The notes: a model not told the origin generated them from the sequence alone. Positions 23,861 through 33,940 are shown, counted from the first letter of the stretch. The stretch is 64,000 bases of DNA from Adiantum capillus-veneris (GCA_014529385.2 CM043955.1:136782108-136846107), one strand, 5' to 3'. Program-made: numbers and translations.

Positions 23861-25020
23861 AAAACTTGTCTTAGCCGCAGGAATATGGTGGCCAACATTA
23901 CATATGGACGCTGAGGAATACGTTAAACGGTGTGATGACTGTCAGCGGACCAAAGTACCACTTAAAAGAGATGATATGCCGCTTAGACCAATGATGGGGG
24001 CAAGAGCTTTTGCAAAATGGGGGATTGATTATGTCGGACCCATTTCACCTCCTGCATATAAGACTCATGCACAATACATCGTTGTGGCTACAGACTATCT
24101 AACAAAGTGGGTCGAAGCAAAGGCAACTCAAAAAGCAGATGCCAGGACCACGGCACAATTTCTATATGAATACGTCTTTGTACGATATGGATTGCCAATA
24201 GAAATTGTGAGTGATCGAGGCACACATTTTATAAATGAAGTGATAGAGATCCTTCTAGATGAATTCATGGTAATCCATAGGAAATCAGCCCCGTATCATC
24301 CACAAGCAAACGGACAAGCTGAAGCAACAAACAAAACCATATGCACGGTCCTTACGAAGATTGTATCTGAGTCGAGAACTGACTGGGACCAGAAGTTTGC
24401 ATTCAACATTATGGGCATATAGGGTAGCATATAAAACATCAATAGGAACGACCCCATATAACATGGTTTTTGGGCTAAATGCTATCTTACCAATAGAATT
24501 CTTGATTTCAACCTTAAGGGTGGCTAAGGATCTAGAGTGGACAGGGCACGAGCTTTCTGATAGAATAGATGACCTGGAAAAGCTAGATGAGCTTCGCCTA
24601 AAAGCAGTAGCTTCTATCTACGCTCAAAAAAGGCGACAAAAGGAATTTTTTGATAAGCATGTGCGGACTAAAGAGTTTAAGGTTGGGGACTATGTCCTAG
24701 TTTACACTCTGAAACAGCATGCTAAGAAGCTTAAAAAGCGAGGGATGGGACCTCTGGTGATTAAAGATCTATCACCAAGTGGAGCCGTCAAGCTTGCTAC
24801 ATTAGACGGAGAAGAAATGCCCAATTGGATTAGTGGATGCAGAGTGAAAAAGTATCTTTTGCCGCTAACCCAAGACATGCTTCTCAAAATACATCAAGAA
24901 AAGCTGCGTGTCCAGAAAAAGAAAATGATTTTGGAGGAAGCGCAAGCCGAGGCGAAGAAAGAATGGAGAAAAGAAGACTACTACGTCAGAAACAGCGCAG
25001 TGAAGGAGCAATACGAATAA
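23573..25020 (+). pseudogene. pol (IN): Element C integrase
   Basis: Zinc module with H-H-C-C at about 23.81-23.955 kb. Catalytic core: first Asp in WGIDYVGP (codon 24027-24029), second in VSDRGTHF (24213-24215), Glu in GQAEATNK (24321-24323), giving the canonical D,D-35-E spacing. C-terminal part: MVFGLNAILPIEFLI, then FKVGDYVLVYTLKQHAKKL near 24.68 kb. No chromodomain follows; instead there is a helical, charged tail (EAQAEAKKEWRKEDYY). Two single-base frameshifts break it, near 23858 and an extra T near 24393. It inserts cDNA into chromosomes. Confidence 0.88.
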
Positions 25021-26140
25021 ACGCAGTCAGTATAACAGAAATGGATAATGACAAGGAAGAACCCATCATTGAATGCAAAGTAGGAACCAACCAAATCAAA
25101 GCCAGAGCACTATTGGATTCAGGAGCTCAAGCTAACCTACTTTCACTCAGTTTGTATAGACAATTGACAAATGACACTAAACTACAAACTGCCAAGCAAG
25201 AGTTAAAGAGTTACTCTGAGAATTCAATCAAAACTGTCGGATGCACAGTTTTACATATACAGATTAACCGTTATGTGTATCCTCATATGTTTTACGTGGT
25301 TGAAGACCAAGCTACACAACATCCATTATTGCTAGGACAACCATGGCGGAAGCAATACAATGCAATGATTGACTGGAGTTCTAAATCAATGCTTATCAAA
25401 TACGAAGGTGAAAGTCAATCAGTTAAGTTCACCAAAGGAGCAGAGCCAACTCCAAAGGGCGAATCCAAAGACAAAGGTAAACAACAACCAGAGAAAAAGA
25501 AGAAGCAATGGCAACCAAAAGTTTCTTTACAACCGGATTACTCTTCGACGAGGAATTCTCAACAGTGGATAAGGAAGACAAGCAATAATTTAACAGCTCA
25601 ACCTTGGGAAAAAACGGAGTCAAAGTTGGTATGGAGACCAAAAAAGGTTGTGCCAGAGAACACAAAAACAGAGTCTTCAATACCAGACAACAGAGTGATT
25701 CCAGACAATCAAGGACAGTGAAACAGATCTGGACTCCAAAGAAGTTCATGATGGCACAAAGCTCTAGCAAGCAAATTTGGATCCCAAAGATTTGTAAACA
25801 GGAACTCCCTTCAGTACAATCAACGGACACTCCTAGGTATTTCAAGTCGAGGAAATCAACACAAAGAACAAAGCAGGTTTGGGTCGCAAAGAGTTTGTGG
25901 CAAGCACAAGTGAAGCGGAAGCAGATTTGGATTGTGAAAAAGAACAACAAAGTAAAGAAGAATCCATCTACTGATTCTACTACCGAAGTGCCAAAACCAA
26001 CCCAAAACCCGACCACCAATCCTTCAATCAAACAAAGAGCAGCTTTATTGGAAAGACTGTTGTATCATCGCTCTACAATTGCACTGGGAACTTATGACCA
26101 AAACAACTACATTGCTTCGCCCACAGACACTTCATAGTCG
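25021..26140 (+). pseudogene. Element C second aspartic-protease-like ORF with W-K repeats
   Basis: From ATG 25041 (21 bases past the integrase stop) a frame encodes IECKVGTNQIKARALLDSGA with QANLLSLSLYRQL. The Asp-Ser-Gly-Ala site is at 25116-25127. A YVYPHMFYVVEDQATQHPLL stretch follows, then LGQPWRKQYNAMIDW. That is a complete retropepsin-like fold pattern (D-S-G near the start, hydrophobic-G-x-P-W near the end). The tail is strongly basic and repeats short motifs such as KQIWTPK, KQIWIPK, KQVWVAK and KQIWIVK. A frame change near 25.65 kb is needed to reach the stop at 26137. Plant gypsy pol normally ends with integrase. A' has the same module at 47.7-48.3 kb. Function unknown; proteolysis or nucleic-acid binding are both plausible. 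Confidence 0.75.
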
Positions 26141-26159
26141 TCCGGGAGGACTCAGACTA

Positions 26160-26171
26160 GGAGGGGGGGAG
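26160..26171 (+). promoter_or_regulatory. Internal polypurine tract
   Basis: GGAGGGGGGGAG is identical over 12 bases to the terminal polypurine tract at 32182-32193. It lies 20-odd bases after the second protease ORF and is followed by a duplicated GGTATACA. It could act as a second plus-strand primer, or mark where the ancestral internal region ended before the 3' module was added. Confidence 0.7.
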
Positions 26172-27424
26172 GTATACAGGTATACAGGAGTTACAAAGCA
26201 GCTACAAGCGCCAAAAACAAAGAAAAACAAAAATTATATTACAAGGGCAGTGTCTTACATGATTTTGCAATTTTTATGTTTGATTGCGGATATTGATAAT
26301 ATTTATGTCCTTATATACCTTGTTTTGCAACAAGAAGAGATCAAATGATGAATTTGGGTCTCTAGACGTGTAAATATCACTAAATAAGAGTGTTTTTGGA
26401 GCAAAAAAGTGAAAAAAAGTGGTAATCCAAGTCCAGAAATCACAAATAAGTGTATATTCATATACACAGGGTTACCAGCTATTTATCGTGTATGTTTGGA
26501 ATTTGTTGGCTTCAATTTTCTATTTTCCTTTATTTTTTATGATTTTCTTAGTAAAAGTAAAAGAAAAATAAAAAATCAGGTGAAACGAGATCGGAAAAAA
26601 GAAAAGAATAGACGGTGATGGTCCTAATGACAAGGGCAACCCATGGTAAAAATTGGGTACAATTCTGAAAAAGTTGCGGAAAGCCCGAAATGACAGAATT
26701 TTGGCAAAGTGGACAGATTTCTCAGAAACAGGTCAAACGGAGTCCAAATTGAGAAATTTCAAATCCTAAAGTGCATTTCACGACGAGATAGGAGCACATG
26801 TCAAATTTGGTAACAAGTGATCCGGGAAGTCCGAAGTTAAGTATTTTTCACTTCACTTTCAAGCTCATTTCCACTATTACCTTCTTGGAGAGAGCAAAGA
26901 GCACACAGGAGCATCCGACCTTCTACCGCCTTCTACGACTGCTACGAGAGCTCAGAGGACACCAGACATGAGAGGTAGACTCGTTGCCATAAGCTTTTGA
27001 TGCTTATCGTTAACTTTTGTCGCGAAAACTGACCAAAACCAAGAAACAAGAGCAGACGGGGAATGGGGAAGAACGCTAGGTAGGGGCACAACCGCCTAAC
27101 CAAACCTTGCAAGAACTTAGAGGTGGGTTACCCTAACATAGAAGATGGGTTTCTAACACTCAAAGCTCGAGAAAGAACGACTGGAAAAACCCTAGGTCAA
27201 CAGAGCCTGCAAGAGGCAAACAGGAAAAAGTTGTCGAAACGACACAAAACTTCTCAGGAAGCTTAACAACATCGAGGGCAATGCAACCATGGAGTATCTC
27301 CGGGTTTGGATCACCAAAAGTAGGTCGGAACAACCGATTCGTCGGCTGCGGACACACAAAGCGTCATTTTGGCATAACGGCTAAAATTGACGACCAAATG
27401 ACATGAAACTTCACAAGCAGCTTC

Positions 27425-27447
27425 AAATATACATGGATGACTTATGT
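27425..27447 (+). repeat. 23-bp copy of the RT catalytic-box DNA in non-coding spacer
   Basis: The 23 bases match 22376-22398 exactly, the DNA encoding the YMDDL box, in the same orientation. Flanks on both sides are unrelated. Confidence 0.85.
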
Positions 27448-27784
27448 TTGCAAGCAAAACCCAAAAGAAAGCTGATTCACTTACTGATGGTGAAAAAGAC
27501 GCTTTCGGGCAACCAAATGGAGAAAGATGGAGAACGGGGAGCCAAAGTCAAGTTCAACCAAATAGGTGGCTTCACAACATATCCAATGAGCTGGAAATGC
27601 AACTCTCGAGAAGAAAAGTTGAAGAAATTCAACTCCAAGGCAAAAAGACGACTTCGGAGACTGAAATGCCTATAAGGGGGCTTTTTAGCTAAACTGATGA
27701 CTTTTTAAGTTGAAAACTAGTTATCAGGGCTTAGGGCACTAGCACAAAGCATTCTTTGCACAAAAAGACCAACATTTCAAGAAA

Positions 27785-27808
27785 AGACATCATACGCGTA
27801 TGATGTCT
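27785..27808. repeat. Spacer palindrome copy 5
   Basis: Perfect 24-bp palindrome with half-site AGACATCATACG. Confidence 0.95.
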
Positions 27809-27990
27809 CACAGCATGATTTTCACATCCATTTCAACATTTGAGTGCATAGCCTCATTAAGTAGGCCATAAAAATTGATTTTTGGTCCTAATTTTGTCAA
27901 AATAACTCCAAACTCATTGAAACCTTGTAGGATTGTTGATTAACACATCTATAAGCTATCTGGAACCAAAAAGCACCATTTTGACACAAA

Positions 27991-28014
27991 AGACATCATA
28001 CGCGTATGATGTCT
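27991..28014. repeat. Spacer palindrome copy 6
   Basis: Perfect 24-bp palindrome, half-site AGACATCATACG, preceded by TTTTGACACAAA as in copy 9. Confidence 0.95.
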
Positions 28015-28274
28015 ATTTGCACTTACAGAGCCACAACTGCTCATTTGTCATCATACATCCATTATATATATCTAATACATGCTACATATGAAGTTTGGAA
28101 CCATTTGGTCAAGTGGATCACCCCATTAGCCCAATTGAGGGAAAATCCTTCATCCAAAGCCTATTTTAGCCCAAATCCAATATACTCAAGTCCAAACCAA
28201 GATTTGAGTAGGGACAGTCCTTCACTAATACATGGGGAGTCCACAGAACCAATCCCGTGAAAAATTGATGAAAA

Positions 28275-28298
28275 AGACATCATACGCGTATGATGTCT
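28275..28298. repeat. Spacer palindrome copy 7
   Basis: Perfect 24-bp palindrome, half-site AGACATCATACG, preceded by TTGATGAAAA as in copy 3. Confidence 0.95.
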
Positions 28299-28409
28299 CC
28301 AGAGCCATTTTTAGCCCAAAATCTATCCAAACTTCATAAATCCACTGAATAAGCCTATCTAAAGCCATATCCAAGCTTATAGAGAAATTTGGTCCAAAAA
28401 TACACTAAA

Positions 28410-28433
28410 AGACATCATACGCGTATGATGTCT
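28410..28433. repeat. Spacer palindrome copy 8
   Basis: Perfect 24-bp palindrome with half-site AGACATCATACG. Confidence 0.95.
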
Positions 28434-28691
28434 CACTATGTGATTTTGGCACCTCAGGGCTTCAACCACCAAACAGAAGTGATCTACATGCCATTTGAAG
28501 GTGAACCACCAAGTTTTATCCAATTTGGATCATAAAATCCAATTCCCTTTCAAATTTTGCCAAGAGCCGGAACTAGACTAAACTGGCCAAAACTTGACCA
28601 AATGGTATCCAAACTCAAATCCAAGCATATGATACTCATGTATACACTATCAGCTACAAGCACAACCAATATGAATTCATTTTGACACAAA

Positions 28692-28715
28692 AGACATCAT
28701 ACGCGTATAATGTCT
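28692..28715. repeat. Spacer palindrome copy 9
   Basis: The 24-bp palindrome with the same single G-to-A change seen in copies 2 and 4, 167 bp before the 3' ORF ATG. Confidence 0.93.
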
Positions 28716-28881
28716 CCAGCATGATTTTATGCCCAGTTTGCATATTTTTTCACCTACCCTGCATCCTTAGGCCCTGAATAGCTCATGTTTCAATTTTCAA
28801 GTCATTTGAATAGTTAAAAGCTTCATTTCGGCTTTCAGTACTAAAAAGACGCTAACTTCTGAAATTGGAGTTACAGGATCA

Positions 28882-31800
28882 ATGGATTCCGCCAAGTCAT
28901 CAGCAACAAAGAGAAAAAGATCGACAATCAAAGATGCTCTTGCAGAAGCAGAACCCTTTGACATTCCAGCAGAAACCCTCAAGCCAACCAAAACTTGGGT
29001 GGAGGAAGCAGTACTGGAACAAGAGGGAATAAAGATCTACCAGGGGACTTTCAGAGATCCTCAAGGGCAAGCGGTGGATATACCGATGATCCCACAAGAA
29101 TTGGTGGATTATAGCAGGTCAGAGAACATCAGCAGGTACCTGGAAAGGGCAGACTTGCACAGATTCTTCACCTCGAGACCATCAGGTGTAGATACAAGAA
29201 GAGTGTATGAGTTGGCAACCTCCATTCAGAAGGATGGGAAAGCCACATTGACAGCAATAGATGGAGAGAAAGTAGAGGTACAGATCACTCCACAGCTCAT
29301 TGCAGATGCATTGAAGCTGCACAACAAAGGGAGCTCTGTCAGGGAAAGAAGGGAGGCTATAGAGGTTTATGGGTCCAAGAAACATAATGCAACCTATGGA
29401 GATATGGCAGACCAAAGAGCGGCAACTGTACAACCAGTTTCTCCATATTTGCAGTAAAAGACCGCAAAAGTATATGACACCACCCCATGCCATTGCAACT
29501 ACCATCACATGGGCATTGAAGAGCAATATGCCAAAATAGGTGAATTACGCTCAACACATCCACGAGCAAGTAATTGCCATGCACAATGAGAAGCCAAAGT
29601 ATATAGGAGGAGCTGAAGTTCTGACAAGAATAGCTTATGAAGCTATTGGAGCCAGAGATCATTGGCCAAAGGTTCCCTCCCAGAATGAGTGGCTTAGAGA
29701 AGCCGATGAGAAGGAAGAACAGCCTGAAGTATCCAAGAGGGCGTCCACAAGAGCACGCAGGAAACTAGAAATAGTTTCAGAACCTGAAGAGGATGTGGAT
29801 GAGCCGCTTATGAAGAAAGCAAAGAAGAGGTTGCTCCCAAGCAAACCAAAAGTCAGAAAGCGGCAAGAATGGAAAGACTGGTGGAGCAATTTAGAGCGGA
29901 AAGAGCTCTAAAGGGGGACTTTGAAGAAAAGTGGGTGCCAGACCCCACTAAAGTTGGAACTAGCTCAGCCAAGCCACATGTTGATCAATATGATCAATAT
30001 ATTAGAGCTTATGAGGAGTCAGAGGCTATACTGGAGCAGCAACCTGTCGAGCCATACACTGAAGAGGAAGTACAACTTTTAAAAGATGAGCTGAAAAAGG
30101 ACGACAAGGGGAAGAAGAAAGTAGATGAGTCTACTGAACCTCAAGAGAAAGACGGGCAAGCAAACAAAGGGAAAGCCAAGATGACTGAGGACAATCAGCC
30201 CTCCTTTACTGATGTACCAAGCCCGAAGAAGACGGAAATCATTGTGGAAGAGACCACAGTAGAGATGGACACGGCTGGTATGGAAAAGCCGGAGGCCGGG
30301 ACCAAGGAAAAGGAGATAGATCCAATTCAGTAAAAGAAAAACGATTATGAGGATCTGGTAGCGATAGGGTACACTGAAGAAGAGGCCCTTGAGGCAGTTT
30401 ATGGGATCACCCTACAAAAACAAGATGATCGGAGAGGGACGAAGGAAAAAACAAAGAGTACAAAAGAGAGTGAAGAGAAACTGGACGAGCAGAACGTACT
30501 AGAAGAGCCGAAGCCAGTGGAGGTGGTGGCAGAAAAAGCTTTAGAGTTGACAGATGAAGATGAAAAAGACATGCACATGGTGCATGAACTGCTCAGCAAG
30601 ATCAAAGAAAGATCCAAGGCAAAGGAAGTGGAGATTGAGACAGCCAAACAAAGGGAAGCCGAGTTGCAGAGGAAATTAGAGAATGCTATGACTGAATCTG
30701 AAAGTCATAAAGCATCACTCTACGACGCGGAAAACGAGAGAGATGGCTTGATACTCCAGCTAGTCGAGGCTTTAAGAGAAGTAACAAGTGCACAGGAAGC
30801 AAGGGAGCGGATGGAAGACGACTTGGAGGCGGCTAAAGATGAGCTCATTGATCTAAGGGAGAGAGTCGAGCTCCAAGAAAGAACAATCACTAGACTCAAG
30901 ACTACTCCTAGAGCTAGCAGAGCAGGAACCGAACAAGAGGGAGCTCTTGTACCAGCTCTGGAAGACCAGGTCCGAAGCTTACAAAGAGAGCTAAGATTAG
31001 AGCAAGTGCAAAGGTTGCACATTGCAAAGGGATCATTGGCAGTAGAGGAGAGGCTCACTTTAGAAAATCAAACACTAAGAACAGAGAATGAGACCCTCCG
31101 CAACCAGCTCCAAGATCTACAAGAGCAACAAAGAAGAGAGACAGAGACACCACAAGAAGAATCAGGTGGAGCAGCCATAGAGCTACCAGAAACTGGAGAG
31201 GCAACCACAATTGAAGATCCAGCCCCAGTTCAAGAGGTGACCTCAACTTCAGGAATCTCTGAAGAAGAAGAACAAAGGCTCCATGACCAAATAGAAAAGT
31301 CAACAGAGGAGGGTGCCAAGGCGGAAATGGAATGGGAGAGGAGACTCCTAATCTCCATTAGACTTCAGGGACTAGACACAAAAGTGCTCCATGAAGAGTG
31401 GATGCAACCCAACCTGCCTTTCCCTTTGATGAAGTTTGAAGTGATAAAAATGAAAAAGAGAATAGAGGAGGAGCAGTATGTCGCTCTTTACGAAGGCGAC
31501 ATTACAAAAGAGGAACAATCAAAGAAGATTGTAGATTCGCAGCCTAGATGGAGGAAAGGTTGGCCGAACAAATACCCAGCCTACCTCATCTACTTGGTAG
31601 AGGCACCAAAGGAGATTCGGGAGGATGCAACCTTCTGCCCGGTGCCAAGAGTCAGAAGTTGGAAAGAGCATGGCAGGATTGCAGAAAAGAAGCCAAATTG
31701 GCTTAATTACCCCAGGATGCCAGGACCAAAGGCAGGAGAGAGAATAGGTAAAGCCTACATGGTGAAAACCCTAACGGGCACCATCAAGCTCTTTACTGGC

Positions 31801-32154
31801 TCTCCTGACCTTTCGTGTCAGATGCTCGAGAAAATCTGCAGGACTCTCTTAGCTTGCATTGAAGTGTTCGCGCCAGATAAAGCCACGACCTCGAGTCTAC
31901 TATCGACGGCCGACACAGTGGCTGATATGATATATGATCTTTCATTGCATCCTTCTCCAAAAGTGTTGCACCTCCTATACCAGAGGATTATGTTTTTGCC
32001 TAGCTTCCACATGCAAACATTCGAAGAAGCTTTCTACACCGGCTTTTTCACCCACGAAAGCAAAATATTCGGCCCAACCTTGACCATCGGCAACCTACGA
32101 TACGAATCACATTTGCAGATGCTCACGCGACAGGACTTTATTGACCAAGCATAA
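28882..32154 (+). pseudogene. Element C 3' ORF: long coiled-coil protein with conserved C-terminal domain
   Basis: Begins MDSAKSSATKRKRSTIKDAL at 28882. The N-terminal 300 residues (with TPQLIADALKLHN, then in the next frame ERQLYNQFLHICSKRPQKYM and YAQHIHEQVIAMHNEKP) recall the helical domain of 'putative plant transposon' proteins. A Lys/Glu-rich middle follows, then a heptad-like coiled coil at about 30.55-31.30 kb (LENQTLRTENETLRNQLQ). The C-terminal 270-odd residues form a compact domain (FCPVPRVRSWKEHG, KTLTGTIKLFTGSPDLS, FLPSFHMQTFEEAFYTGFF). Damage: a frameshift between about 29340 and 29400, TAG 29537-29539, a frameshift near 29880, TAA 30331-30333. No signal peptide or membrane segment, so it is not an evident envelope protein. 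The C-terminal domain recurs in element E. Confidence 0.75.
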
Positions 32155-32181
32155 ATGTCATGTCAGGGACGACATGAACGC

Positions 32182-32193
32182 GGAGGGGGGGAG
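32182..32193 (+). promoter_or_regulatory. Element C terminal polypurine tract
   Basis: GGAGGGGGGGAG directly abuts the 3' LTR, the position for plus-strand DNA priming. Confidence 0.9.
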
Positions 32194-32484
32194 TGTTGAG
32201 CCAGCAGAGGATCACACCCACATTTTTGCTCACACTCATCATTTTTGTAACCATTGATTGTAATAAATGTCTTTCCGACATTGATTTTGAATTGAGCCAT
32301 TCATTAAGTAACGGGACTCAATTGAGTTTCCAGCTTGTAATCCCGAAGTAATTTCACTTGCTGATGTAATTAGTTAGAGATGTTCTCACCTCCAAGGCTG
32401 AGGTATATAAGCCAAAGTTTTGTAACCTAAAGGGGGATTCAGTTTTATTAATCAAAGGTGAGTTTTTGAGCGCCGTGACTGTGT

Positions 32485-32517
<33 letters not shown>

Positions 32518-33141
32518 TTATCTCCTTGCTACGCGAGCTACGGAGCCACCATTGGAGAAGCGACACCGCCATTGTGTTAGCAACGGCGAGAGCTACGCAC
32601 TGATACCAAGAGTGCGCGCTATCGGCTTCTATGTGTGGTAAGTTCCTACGAGCTTCGGTGTGAGTTTTCTTCCAACTCGTGTGTCGGAATAGAGCGTGCA
32701 GCATATCTATAGAACCACAACGAGTAGAGCTACACATTAGGACCATCGGGGTCAAGTTTCGATCACCTGTATTTTTCGGCCTGTCTTCATACGCGTTTAC
32801 CGCACGGAGTGGTTATAGGTTGATTTTGCAGTTCAAGTCTTTAGGGTGTTGTTCTTACCTAGTGTATAGACTTCCCCTTGAGTTTGAGATCGATTCAATG
32901 ATTCTAGATCCTATTTCGTATAGCATTCGCTCGTAGTACGGATTTCAGTCACTTGCGTATTTTAGAACTTAGATTTGATTTCCTTAGTAGTGATTGTCAT
33001 TAGAAGGTTGAGTAGGTGATTTGACACCCACCTAGTTGTTTCCATGCGCCTGTGGGTCAAGCTCCATCCTCGTTTGACAAATTCTGTTGTTGGTTGAGTT
33101 CTCGCTATTTAGCTTCCGCTAGCGGCATAACCGCCTTAACA
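32194..33141 (+). repeat. Element C 3' LTR
   Basis: 948 bp, TGTTGAGCC…CCTTAACA, with a TATA box at 32404-32411 and a GA repeat at about 32487-32515. It contains 18 bp near 33021 that the 5' LTR lacks, flanked by an inverted GTAGGTG/CACCTA pair. Most other differences are transitions. Confidence 0.95.
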
Positions 33142-33146
33142 CTTAC
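33142..33146. other. Element C target-site duplication, right copy
   Basis: CTTAC, identical to 14178-14182. Confidence 0.93.
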
Positions 33147-33940
33147 CTGTAAGCTGCTTTGATTTTTTGACAAATCAAACAAGTTGACACATACTGTTTA
33201 ACATTCATTCTCATAGTAGGCCAATAGAAATCACGACATAAATTTTGAAAAGTTGCAGCGAATCCTCTATGTCCAGCGTAAGGAGGTTTGTGCAATTCTT
33301 CAATAATTAATGTACAGAAAGGTTTAGTCACACACAATTTTTGTTTGAAATAAAGGAAGTTTTCTTGAATAGTGTATTCGAGAAATGTGTGTACATAATT
33401 ATCAAGCATGTGTAACCATGTTGTTTTGAAGTCACCATCATGTGCATAAGTGTCAGGCATAGTGTCAAATGAATTTCCCGTAATGGTTGATAGATGATTA
33501 AGTGAGAGTCTTCTACTCAAAGCATCAGCTACAATGTTTTCTTTACCAGGTTGGTATTGAATGTTGGGCTGAAAAATTTGAATAAAAGCGGCCCACTTAA
33601 TATGTCTATCATCTATTAAGGGCTGAGAAAGTAAATATTTGATACTTTGTTGATCAGTTTTAATGATCAAGTCAGTACCCATTACATAGTGTTTCCAAAT
33701 TTTCAATGCATGTACCACAGCAGTCAACTCTTTATCATAGGTACTGAACTTTGTTTCTGACGGTTTGAATTTACGACTTTCAAAAGCAATTGGATGGTTA
33801 TCTTGCATAAGGACTGCACCGATACCTTTTCCACTAGCATCAGTGACTACCACAAAGAATGGTCTTTCAAAATCAGGCAATTGCAGTACATGTGCATTAG
33901 TCAAAGCATGTTTAAGTGCATTAAATGAGCTTTCTTGCAA
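33147..33940 (-). pseudogene. Element B: RNase H and integrase zinc module
   Basis: A 265-codon open frame on the minus strand. RNase H: VVTDASGKGIGAVLMQDNHP, KFSTYDKELTAVVHALKIWK, IIKTDQQSIKYLL and the end ENIVADALSRR, with catalytic D, E and D visible. Integrase zinc module at the left: ELHKPPYAGHRGFAATFQNL, FYWPTMRMNVKQYV, STCLICQKIK, with H, H, C, C present. The gene is cut here by element C; the catalytic core continues at 14177 leftward. Confidence 0.9.

Larger units (their letters stand above)
26172..28881 (+). other. Element C spacer between pol block and 3' ORF
   Basis: 2.7 kb with no recognised gene. It holds five palindrome copies (27785, 27991, 28275, 28410, 28692), a 23-bp fragment identical to the RT active-site region (27425-27447) and candidate splice acceptors near 28.84-28.88 kb. 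Texture and repeated phrases such as TTTTGACACAAAAGACATC resemble the leader at 15.1-16.6 kb, suggesting the leader-like sequence was duplicated here as a control region for the 3' ORF. Confidence 0.7.
14183..33141 (+). mobile_element. Element C: 19-kb Ty3/gypsy (Tat/Athila-like) with extra modules
   Basis: The element is 18,959 bp, with LTRs of 929 and 948 bp that differ by about a dozen substitutions by eye, an 18-bp indel and a GA-repeat length change. Target duplication, tRNA-Asp primer site and terminal polypurine tract are all intact. Coding order is gag-protease, RT-RNase H, integrase, second protease-like ORF, long 3' ORF. RNase H is single, with no archaeal-type second copy. Lineage is inferred from primer site, length and domain order. 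It is young but coding-defective, since gag, pol and the 3' ORF each have a few stops or frameshifts. It could move only with proteins supplied by another copy. Confidence 0.93.

Noticed and set aside
25429-26031. 200-codon minus-strand open frame rich in Phe/Leu, considered as an antisense ORF like those of some Tat elements
   Set aside because: It mirrors the basic Trp/Lys repeats of the sense ORF and is not in the usual 3' position; no independent support.
15646-28715. The palindrome clusters as a CRISPR array
   Set aside because: Spacing varies from about 100 to 290 bp, the repeats lie in a eukaryotic retroelement, and no cas gene is present.
28882-32154. The 3' ORF as an envelope gene
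   Set aside because: No signal peptide, membrane segment or Cys-rich ectodomain; it is a coiled-coil, highly charged protein.
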